Origin: a virus
Virus record (IMG/VR): IMGVR_UViG_3300010885_091183
Coordinates: 37,915 to 101,914 of that record
DNA: 64,000 nucleotides
Direction: 5' to 3' (one strand)
Position numbers and translations under genes: made by a program. The notes below the pieces were generated by a model. That model had not been told where the DNA came from. It did no database searches and saw nothing but the letters and a program-made list of their open reading frames with translations. Of the stretch, positions 57,448 through 64,000 are shown in pieces (the stretch's first letter is position 1; the number at the start of each line of letters is the position of its first letter).

Positions 57448-57479
57448 ACAACAGGAAGTTTCGTTTCAAAAATACAATT
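57448..57479 (-). promoter_or_regulatory. Repeated promoter element, copy 21
   Basis: TGTTGT type; palindrome AGGAAGTTTCG. The 23-nt distance to the RuvB-like ATG shows the promoter core must lie within the repeat itself. Two TGTAGGTACAATTA motifs follow to the right. Confidence 0.65.
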
Positions 57480-58687
57480 AACCACAGAAATTTCCCAAAA
57501 AAAGTCCTGTAGGTACAATTATCCTAAAAAATTCGCCATCTGTAGGTACAATTAGGCTATTCTTATCCTCACAGCACCTCAAGTCTCTGGCAATTCCCTC
57601 TGACTTCCCTCTGACTTCCCTCTGACTTCCCTCTGGATAAGCTCTGGCAACCCTTCCACAGCAATTCCCCTTGTTTTTAAGGCTTTTGTGAAGACTCTGA
57701 CTCACAATCCAATACCCTTTTGGCCATTCACAACCCCTTACACACCCCTCTAGAGGCACTTTGGAATTAATTATGCACTATTTTACTCTCAATAACCCTT
57801 CACAAATTCAATTTTACTACTACATAAGTCTAAAATGTCCTTAAAATTTGCTTTCCACACCAACTTTGTAGTTTATTCTTGAATTGTCCCCTCCTGGTAT
57901 AGCAAATTGAGAGAAAATTATGGACTTGATTGGTAGTTTTTTCTTTAGAGATATTTTGAGTTGACAATTAGGGTTTGTCGCCGTAAGTCCTTGGTATATA
58001 AGGACTTAGTTTGGAGGAAATGTAGTTGTTTAGGGGGGAATTGTGGAGTAATTGGGGAGAAAATGGGGTGCTGGCTTGACCCTTCTTAGGTCAAAATTTC
58101 GGGTCTCCCCCTCAAATCCCCTTTAAGCCCTTTCTCACAAGCCTTTCAGCACTACATGCAAAACCCGTGTTTTTCATTATATTCACTCCAAAAGCCCCTT
58201 TCACAAGTTCCAAAAACCAGTCCTTGTGCATACTCTCCTTAAAACAAGCTCTTTCCACAGCGATCCACAGCATTACCATCATTCAAAGCACCTCCAACTC
58301 CTTCCTATGACATGTGTTGACATGTGGAGCCTTGTGGGTGAGGGTGGTGTTCTGTGGGTAATTTAATAGCGACTTGTGGAGATTCACAGTATCTCTATTA
58401 TTTTTAACTTCACAAGTCACTTTGCCTTCCCAATTTACCCTTCACAAAAAAAACATATGACTTTTAGGTGCTTTGCAGATATTGCTTCACAGAAAAAATA
58501 TGTTCACATGCTACCTGTGTGTATTTGGCCACTTTTACGGCTTCTTCACAAAATCAAGGTATAGAGTCAATTTTTCTATGAAGTCCTCTTATAAGTGAAA
58601 TTTAAGGCCTTTCTGATGACATCTGATCATGATTGTGTGTATTGAAATTGTGAAGGGTATTTGTGAAAGGATTTGTGAAAGGATTTG
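57480..58687. other. Long noncoding tract, candidate origin/control region
   Basis: 1.2 kb with no credible gene on either strand. More than a dozen TTCACAA, TTCACAG or TCCACAG words (for example 57655, 57801, 58201, 58251-58270, 58440, 58487, 58545) recall DnaA-type TTATCCACA cores. Pyrimidine-rich and purine-rich patches alternate: about 57541-57900 C-rich, 57901-58080 G-rich, 58081-58310 C-rich, 58570-58687 G-rich. Confidence 0.5.
57596..57639. repeat. 11-bp tandem repeat, four units
   Basis: CCCTCTGACTT repeated four times, then a partial unit, inside the noncoding tract. Confidence 0.85.
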
Positions 58688-58790
58688 TGTAGAGTATTCT
58701 GCGTGTGTTGTGTAGAGTATTCCACAGGGTTGTGTAGAGTATTCCACAGGGTTGTGTAGAGTATTCTGCGTGTGTTGTGTAGAGTATATT
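58688..58790. repeat. Iterated 22-23 bp repeat, five units
   Basis: TGTAGAGTATTC at 58688, 58711, 58733 and 58755, and TGTAGAGTATAT at 58778, spaced 22-23 bp (two helical turns), separated by TCCACAGGGT or TGCGTGTGT. The word recurs on the other strand at 35521-35570. Confidence 0.8.
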
Positions 58791-58796
58791 AATTAT

Positions 58797-59174
58797 TCAA
58801 ACTGAGTAGCTACTTCCGCAACCGCAAGTGGTTTTTGCTGCTGGATTATTTACTGAGAATCCATTCTTATTAAATTCATCATGAAAATCAACTTCAGCAT
58901 CTTCTAGATAAAGCATACTTCTTCTATCAACAATTACTCCAATGCCATCAAAATTAAACAAATGATCAAGTTTATCGTTATAATTTGGGTCTAGATCCAG
59001 TTTGTTTTGAAATCCGCTGCAACCTCCTCCTTGTACTTTTACTCTAAGATAAACAGGAGTATCGTAATCTGCTTCTAAAATAATTGATTTAACCCTAACT
59101 ATTGCTTTTTCGGTCATTTTCAGGGGACATAGAACGGCACAAGATTCAGATTTTTTATTATTACGATCTTCCAT
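58797..59174 (-). CDS. A-type Fe-S cluster carrier (IscA/ErpA/HesB family)
   Basis: 125 residues. The three family cysteines are C52 in GGGCSGFQNKLD and C117/C119 in TTCGCGSSYSV, with LYLEDAEVDFHDEFNKNG between. Family members carry Fe-S clusters to apoproteins. The ~17-residue N-terminal extension has two extra Cys. AAAGGAG before ATG. A phage copy could support Fe-S enzymes such as an IscR-independent or replication/repair protein (inference). Downstream lies the iterated repeat. Confidence 0.93.
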   Translation of the reverse strand: MEDRNNKKSESCAVLCPLKMTEKAIVRVKSIILEADYDTPVYLRVKVQGGGCSGFQNKLDLDPNYNDKLDHLFNFDGIGVIVDRRSMLYLEDAEVDFHDEFNKNGFSVNNPAAKTTCGCGSSYSV

Positions 59175-59207
59175 ACTAAATCTCCTTTAAGCAACGAGCG
59201 CAATTAA

Positions 59208-59292
59208 TAGAAAAGGTGAGAGTCGAACTCACGAATGGTCTCAGCCCTTTTGACTTACGGTCAAAATCCTTTGTCCTCTTGGATACTTTTCC
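59208..59292 (-). tRNA. tRNA-Tyr (anticodon GTA)
   Basis: 85 nt, class II. Acceptor GGAAAAG pairs with CTTTTCT (one G-U), anticodon arm TTTTGA-CCGTAAG-TCAAAA with GTA, a long variable arm as expected for bacterial Tyr, and T-arm GTGAG-TTCGACT-CTCAC. CCA is not encoded, as for tRNA-Gly; the CCA-adding homologue could finish both. Confidence 0.9.
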
Positions 59293-59338
59293 TCTTATTG
59301 TTTAAGTAATTTCAAATCAACAATGATATTTTGTTGAT

Positions 59339-60685
59339 TTAGGTGTTAAATGTTTTGGTATCATTTTTTACTACATTGTCATAATTATCAAGAAGTTCTT
59401 TCATTAGTGCTTCTTTTTCTTGATCTGATAGTTTTTCATAATGTTTAAAAAGACTATCTATATCATCATTAGATTTTGCCAATTTTTCTTTTATATATTT
59501 TATTGTATTGTCCTTTGAGTTCACAGTAACCTTGCCGGAATTGAGAAATGATTTTTGAAGTGCGTCAATTCCTGTGATTTTTTCTTTTTTTATTGTAGTA
59601 TTTTTATATTGATTTAGTCCCATAAACAATTTGAGCAATTCTTTTTCATTTCCTCCAACATCTTTGATAATTTCTTTTATATTATCATTATGAGTTGGAT
59701 TATGGCTGGTCAATTGCAATAGAGTTTTGGTTGATAGATGGTTTTTTAATTCTCCTAATCTTACTCCGATTTCTAGTGGATCATTCATGTAATGCTTATA
59801 CCATCCTGTATCGTATGTTGACATGGAGTTTTGTGATCTTTCTCCGGGTTTACCTTCCTGTGTTGTGTGTCTTAGTTCATGTCTGAGAGTTTGTTCTCCT
59901 TCATCGGTTAGTGTAATTTTTCCATCTTTAATTTCTTTTACTGCTCTTTTTGGTAAAACTACTGTGTTAATATCAGTTTGATCATCTGCTGTTGATAGTC
60001 TTGAGGCGTATCCTTCTGCATTTGGATTGAATCTTTTCATAGCTTGATCTGTAACAACGATTAAAAGAACTTTGTTATTCATTAATCTATCTTTATTCAT
60101 AGCAAATCCTATATCATCTGGATTACTTTTTAAATTATTGTAATCTTTTTGAAACTTTTCTGGATCTGGTATAGTTGATTTGAGTGTTTCATATGGATTT
60201 ACTATTTTTCTAAATAGTATTTCTTCTGGTTTGTAGTTATCTTCGATATGAGTTAGTGGGATATTGGTTCTGAAATTTTGTGGCAATTTCATAGCATTGA
60301 TTTTATCGTCAACTTTTTTAGATTTTTGTTCAAATCCTTTGCTTTTTGTATTTTTGATTAGGTCATCAATTGTTGTTCCTTGGTGAAACATTCGGCTATA
60401 GATTTCTTTTTCAGTATTTGCTTTTGTTATATCTTTAAAACCTTTATTGTAGTTTTGCGTTTGATTATAGTTTTGTTTTTGGACAAGTTCTGTAGGAGTT
60501 CTTGGTTGATCAATTGCGTGTGCTCCTATTTCTGTAGGAGTTGCTGATTGAGCATTTGCTTGTGCTCCTAGCATTAATGGTATCATGTATTTATACCAAG
60601 AGTTTTCTGACAGGCTAGCTAAATCTATATATTCTTGTAATAGATTGGGATCTCTTTGTGCCAAGAATTCTATAAAGTTTTTCAT
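59339..60685 (-). CDS. Tagged zincin metallopeptidase-like protein
   Basis: 448 residues. Tag MKNFIEFLAQRD with L-S-E|N at residues 25-27. After a Gln/Asn/Lys-rich region, a zinc motif H269-E-L-R-H273 (QTLRHELRHTTQEGKPG), then YMNDPLEIGVRLGELKN, a likely third-ligand helix. The C-terminus is coiled-coil-like. A packaged peptidase that acts on the host envelope or on virion proteins is plausible. Weak ribosome site. Divergent from tagged copy D. Confidence 0.75.
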   Translation of the reverse strand: MKNFIEFLAQRDPNLLQEYIDLASLSENSWYKYMIPLMLGAQANAQSATPTEIGAHAIDQPRTPTELVQKQNYNQTQNYNKGFKDITKANTEKEIYSRMFHQGTTIDDLIKNTKSKGFEQKSKKVDDKINAMKLPQNFRTNIPLTHIEDNYKPEEILFRKIVNPYETLKSTIPDPEKFQKDYNNLKSNPDDIGFAMNKDRLMNNKVLLIVVTDQAMKRFNPNAEGYASRLSTADDQTDINTVVLPKRAVKEIKDGKITLTDEGEQTLRHELRHTTQEGKPGERSQNSMSTYDTGWYKHYMNDPLEIGVRLGELKNHLSTKTLLQLTSHNPTHNDNIKEIIKDVGGNEKELLKLFMGLNQYKNTTIKKEKITGIDALQKSFLNSGKVTVNSKDNTIKYIKEKLAKSNDDIDSLFKHYEKLSDQEKEALMKELLDNYDNVVKNDTKTFNT

Positions 60686-60715
60686 GAAATTATATATGAA
60701 TCAGCAGGTGGTTTA

Positions 60716-60849
60716 CAATTTGCCTAGATAGCCGGTGGGCGAATTAGTTTTATGGTATTCATGGGTTAGTTTCCTTTAGTGAAGAGTGTCATATAGGTTT
60801 TAAGATGGTTTGATATCGATGTAAAGTGGGTTGCAATTTGCCTAGATAG
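60716..60849. repeat. Pair of 16-bp direct repeats in divergent promoter region
   Basis: CAATTTGCCTAGATAG at 60716-60731 and 60834-60849 between divergent tagged genes; may be binding sites for a regulator or remnants of a duplication. Confidence 0.65.
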
Positions 60850-60880
60850 TTTAGTAGAGAGTTTAATGGGGGGGGTGGAT

Positions 60881-62206
60881 ATGAATTTTGCTGATTATTT
60901 GCAATTTATGGAGGCGATGACATTATCTGCGGAAGATTTGGATTTCGAGGTTCGAGGTTCTTTGATTTTATGCAGTTTCAAGCATGATGGCAAGGAATAC
61001 AAAGTGAAGATGACCAAGGGTTTTGAACAAGGTGTGGACTATGTTTGGAGTGTATATTTTGAAGGTCCTCGTGGTACTAGGACTACCAATACATCTGGAA
61101 CTAGTTCAACTGCCGTTTACAACAAATTATTGTCTTGTGTGCAGAAATTATTTAAGACTGAGAAGGTAAATGGTTTGAAATTTAGTCCTGCTGAAGAGGG
61201 GATGGCAATACCTTACGATCTTTTCTACAGAAGTTTCTTAAGACCTAATCCTCCTAGTGGTGCTGGATTTTTGATGGTTTCTCCTTATTTGTATTTGGCG
61301 AAGGACAAAGTGAGAGAGGTGGATTTAGTTGCAAATGTGATGCCTGCATACAAGATGCAGACGGCTAAGATCGAGCTTGTAAAAGTGGAAAAGGCGATAG
61401 GAAGAATTTACGACAGGATCAATAGTGGAACTGGATTTGCGACTGACAGGAGGACATTGAGTGATTTGGAAGAGAAGAAGAATTTGATTATGAATAAATT
61501 TAGTAAAACAGAAAGAGATTATAATGATAGTGTATTCAAGAGGAGGGAGCGTCGAGAGAATGCTCGCATAGCTGCGGAGCGTGAGTCGAATCGGATTGGG
61601 CAAGAGGAATCTCGGATTCGTCAAGAGGAGGCAGAGGAGCGGGAAAGAGTTCGTGTTGCGAAGACTGAGAATATAAAAAGCTTCTCGGGAAAAATATTGG
61701 TAATGGGTGGTAGTTTGCCTTATAGCGAACTTGTTAGGTCGGAAGTCAGGAACATTCTTGTCTCAGCGCCTTGGATTTCAATCAATGCTGGACTTGAAGA
61801 TTCGAGAGGTCAACTTGTCATTATTATGTCAACTATCAAGAATGGTGAAATAAGAAAAAGTAGTCGTCCAGTTGATTTTGAAGAGGCCAACTATATTGTT
61901 TCCAATTTTGTGGAAATGGGTATTAAAGAGCAACGCCGGTTAGCTAAGAGGATTTATTCCGATTTGATTAACAGCCCTGAAACCTCCGAGCCCGACAGGA
62001 TGTCAGATGCTGTGGAGAAATTCCCTAATGATTTGAGGGTGCAGATTGCGAATATTGGTGATTTTACCCGTGGTTTTGAAAAGACGAAAAAGGTTGTGAG
62101 GGGTGCAGTCAAGGATATAGCGCAGGTGCCTGTGGACACCTATCGTTATTGGGCTGGGAAACAAGACCCTGAAGATGCTAGAGCGAGAGGATGGACGAGG
62201 CTGTGA
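60881..62206 (+). CDS. Tagged family copy D with long C-terminal extension
   Basis: 441 residues. Start MNFADYLQFMEAMTLSAED with GGGTGG upstream. Family body: VRGSLILCSFKHDGKEYKVK, YFEGPRGTRTTNTSGTSSTAV, KLFKTEKVNGLKFSP, IPYDLFYRSFLRPNPPSG. Then an Arg/Glu-rich coiled coil (RERRENARIAAERES) and an alpha/beta C-terminal domain (LRVQIANIGDFTRGF). Function unknown. Confidence 0.75.
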   Translation: MNFADYLQFMEAMTLSAEDLDFEVRGSLILCSFKHDGKEYKVKMTKGFEQGVDYVWSVYFEGPRGTRTTNTSGTSSTAVYNKLLSCVQKLFKTEKVNGLKFSPAEEGMAIPYDLFYRSFLRPNPPSGAGFLMVSPYLYLAKDKVREVDLVANVMPAYKMQTAKIELVKVEKAIGRIYDRINSGTGFATDRRTLSDLEEKKNLIMNKFSKTERDYNDSVFKRRERRENARIAAERESNRIGQEESRIRQEEAEERERVRVAKTENIKSFSGKILVMGGSLPYSELVRSEVRNILVSAPWISINAGLEDSRGQLVIIMSTIKNGEIRKSSRPVDFEEANYIVSNFVEMGIKEQRRLAKRIYSDLINSPETSEPDRMSDAVEKFPNDLRVQIANIGDFTRGFEKTKKVVRGAVKDIAQVPVDTYRYWAGKQDPEDARARGWTRL

Positions 62207-62347
62207 CCTAAACATGATCCTTGAGCCAAGAAAAACCACCCTAACTTTAACCAAAAAAAATATCAATAGAAAGTCTTTGCTTTTTTCGTCAAACCAGAAT
62301 ATAATTAAGAGGAACATAATTTATTGTGCCTATGAGGATGATTTTCG

Positions 62348-62620
62348 ATGACAAGAGAAGATGTGAATTCTTGGCAAAACGAATCATTCTGTACAAAAAT
62401 TACAAAACCTGATGAAGTAGATATAAGATTTCATCATGTCAATAAAGAAATTGCGGAAAGTAGAATTTATCCAGATTTTGAATTTAATACTTTATTTTCC
62501 TTAGAAGATGGCGAGTGGGAAGTTGTTACCCATCAAGAGCAAGGATTTAATAAGCGGAAAATTGCTTTTGTAAAAGATGATAAACAAAGATGCAATAGCA
62601 AACTTAATTCTTCAATATAA
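62348..62620 (+). CDS. Small protein, unknown
   Basis: 90 residues: REDVNSWQNESFCTKITKPD, FSLEDGEWEVVTHQEQGFN. GAGGA before ATG. Overlaps the next gene by 44 nt in another frame, so a frameshift between them is possible. Not recognised. Confidence 0.55.
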   Translation: MTREDVNSWQNESFCTKITKPDEVDIRFHHVNKEIAESRIYPDFEFNTLFSLEDGEWEVVTHQEQGFNKRKIAFVKDDKQRCNSKLNSSI

Positions 62621-62807
62621 AAAAGAATTAACTGATAATAATGCTTATTATTTGCTTCGTTATGCAAAAGACAAAAATGAAATGGCAAAAATATTAGGTT
62701 CAGAAAAAATAAAAAAATTGTCTGATTATGATGTTAAATATTTGCTTGATAATGCAGAAAACAAAGATGAAATGAAAAAAATTCTCCAACAATACGGCAG
62801 AATTTAG
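62577..62807 (+). CDS. Two-repeat helical protein
   Basis: 76 residues with two similar units, LTDNNAYYLLRYAKDKNEM and LSDYDVKYLLDNAENKDEM, each followed by KIL. Weak ribosome site; the long overlap suggests it may be the second half of a frameshifted gene. Ends at the start of the TnpB-remnant area. Confidence 0.5.
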   Translation: MINKDAIANLILQYKKELTDNNAYYLLRYAKDKNEMAKILGSEKIKKLSDYDVKYLLDNAENKDEMKKILQQYGRI

Positions 62808-62994
62808 ATTCCCCACAGAGACGAATCGTTCTTCTGGCTGCAACTTATATTCATTTGCCAATTATGCGAAAAGACCAACGCTGATCTGGATGTCATTGCT
62901 CTAGTATCGCATAAGCACCAGTTGTTCTTCCAGTTATGGCTACCAGAGTATATTAAGCTAAATATCGCACAGTCATGTCCGTTGGTAATCAACA

Positions 62995-63120
62995 TCAGAC
63001 ATTTCTCTCACTAACGGGTTTGAAACTTACGGTATCTCTTAATTTTAGCGCAGCATTCAAGTCCCTGTCAATCTCAAACCCACAGTTACACTTGAATTTT
63101 CTAAACAAATCAAACTGAAA
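62995..63120 (-). pseudogene. TnpB (IS200/IS605 family) zinc-ribbon remnant
   Basis: 42 codons remain on the minus strand: FRKFKCNCGFEIDRDLNAALKL then a stop. C-x-CGFExDRDxNAA is the C-terminal zinc ribbon and conserved RD-NAA end of TnpB nucleases, with one residue fewer than the usual CxxC. Upstream sequence is replaced by the late promoter of the next gene, so it is a truncated mobile-element relic. Confidence 0.75.
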
Positions 63121-63128
63121 TATAAATA
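63121..63128 (+). promoter_or_regulatory. T4-type late promoter word TATAAATA
   Basis: Exact match 45 nt before the tail-fibre-like gene start. Confidence 0.6.
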
Positions 63129-63172
63129 GTCAATAATATATAATTTGTATATTCTTCCAAAAGGAGATAATC

Positions 63173-64000
63173 ATGGGAGCTACATCAAGCGAAGGATCGG
63201 GACCCGGTTCAGTAGAAAAGATTTTTCCAAGAATTCAAAATAATATAAAACCACAAAATCTAGCAGTAAATGTATTAGGAGATATAACTTTTAATCACTT
63301 AAAAATTGTTGGAGAAAATGGAGAAATTGGATTCAATACCACTCCTCAAGGCGCAACTAGCATTTCTCCAAACGGAGAGATTACTTTAGTTCCAAATAAT
63401 ACCTCTGAAGCAATAGGATATGGACAATATATTAGAATATATCCCACTAGTGCTTATGATGCTCCACACATACACATCTCTAGTGGAGATGAAGGTGACT
63501 TGATTATTGGCAATGATGACCGTCATCTTGATGTTAATCACAATGACAATATTTATATTAGAACAAATCGATTAACTACTGAACATCAATGGAAATTCGG
63601 AAAAGATGCCACTATGAATTTGCCAAACTTAGGAGCACTACCTGTATTGGAAGGCGATACTGGAAGCTTAACTCGTAATGGAGATGTTCTTTACTTCAAA
63701 TCTAGTGGGGGATGGGTGCCAATTAGTGCTGGATTACCTTCTCTCGGAAATTTCAACCCAACTGCTATTGTCTCCTATACAGATTCCGTTGTGTCTCTTT
63801 CCGTTCACCAAATATCTGCATCAGATAATGGCAAATTGTTTGTCTTAGATAATATAAATGGATTCATTACACTACCAGCACTAAACACTACTACTATTGG
63901 ACAAACTTTTCACTTTCTCACTACTGTTCGACCCGATCAGTTCTTCATCCAATGTTATCCATTTACCGATACTATGACCGGAAGCTTAACTCTACACAAA
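63173..64000 (+). CDS. Tail-fibre or virion surface protein (partial)
   Basis: 276 codons to the window edge. MGATSSEGSGPGSVEK, then strand-rich repeats: GDITFNHLKIVGENGEIGF, GDEGDLIIGNDDRHLDVNH, GSLTRNGDVLYFKSSGGW. Asn/Gly-rich beta structure with NGDVLYFKSSGGWVPI is common in phage tail fibres and baseplate-associated fibres. AAAGGAG before ATG and a late promoter upstream. Confidence 0.75.
   Translation, partial: MGATSSEGSGPGSVEKIFPRIQNNIKPQNLAVNVLGDITFNHLKIVGENGEIGFNTTPQGATSISPNGEITLVPNNTSEAIGYGQYIRIYPTSAYDAPHIHISSGDEGDLIIGNDDRHLDVNHNDNIYIRTNRLTTEHQWKFGKDATMNLPNLGALPVLEGDTGSLTRNGDVLYFKSSGGWVPISAGLPSLGNFNPTAIVSYTDSVVSLSVHQISASDNGKLFVLDNINGFITLPALNTTTIGQTFHFLTTVRPDQFFIQCYPFTDTMTGSLTLHK

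Noticed and set aside
31604-57479. CRISPR array from the many identical short repeats
   Set aside because: Repeats are far apart, unevenly spaced, oriented with genes and placed at gene starts, and there are no spacers or cas genes.
58376-58564. 62-codon frame in the noncoding tract
   Set aside because: No Shine-Dalgarno, low-complexity Phe/His/Ile content and overlap with the TTCACAA-word patches; not coding-like.
62804-62995. 63-codon minus-strand frame between the TnpB remnant and the two-repeat gene
   Set aside because: No ribosome site, odd Trp/Ser/Cys-rich composition and no recognisable family; it may be debris from the same mobile element.

Overview
The window is a piece of a large double-stranded DNA phage genome, AT-rich, tightly packed and with genes on both strands. 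It starts inside a tail tape measure gene and ends inside a tail-fibre-like gene. T4-type late promoter words (TATAAATA or close variants) stand just upstream of several structural genes, and many proteins carry short N-terminal tags like the T4 capsid-targeting sequence. I infer a contractile-tailed phage of the wider T4-like group; nothing visible fixes the host. There are two tRNA genes (Gly-TCC and Tyr-GTA) and no rRNA, plasmid or integrase genes.

Region 1 (1-30.3 kb, late or structural block). It holds the tape measure protein, several tagged proteins of unknown function, a CCA-adding-enzyme homologue, a Swiss-Army-Knife type HAD protein and a 2H phosphoesterase-like protein (a possible RNA-repair set), a ClpP-like protease, an AdoMet decarboxylase homologue, several metallo- or cysteine peptidases, sugar genes (UDP-galactopyranose mutase, three glycosyltransferase-like proteins, a TylF-type methyltransferase), a delta-60 repeat protein and three of four copies of a paralogous tagged family.

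Region 2 (30.3-31 kb). A noncoding boundary with an 11-unit minisatellite and a G-run tract.

Region 3 (31-57.4 kb, accessory block). About 50 mostly small genes lie almost all on the minus strand, many as cassettes with their own promoter, gene and hairpin terminator. One repeated promoter-like element occurs 21 times, always in the same orientation, with a CGGAA-n-TTCCG palindrome in its core. The block contains a five-gene ubiquitin-like cassette (Zn-ribbon protein, AT-hook coiled-coil protein, JAMM peptidase, E1/ThiF-like enzyme, beta-grasp protein ending in Gly), a GHKL-like ATPase, a RuvB-like AAA+ protein, DUF3228, DUF6011 and DUF7007 proteins, and signs of cassette duplication, fusion and deletion.

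Region 4 (57.4-64 kb). A 1.37 kb noncoding tract rich in TTCACAA/TCCACAG words and iterated 22-23 bp repeats (a candidate origin or control region), an IscA-type Fe-S carrier, tRNA-Tyr, a tagged zincin, the fourth paralogue of the tagged family, a TnpB zinc-ribbon remnant and the start of a tail-fibre-like gene.

The most interesting signals are (a) a shared capsid-targeting-like tag on about 15 otherwise unrelated proteins, about half with an [LI]-x-E site as used by T4-type prohead proteases, implying a large packaged protein cargo that includes RNA-repair enzymes and peptidases; (b) the phage-borne ubiquitin-like conjugation/deconjugation cassette; and (c) the 21-promoter regulon that controls it and its neighbours.
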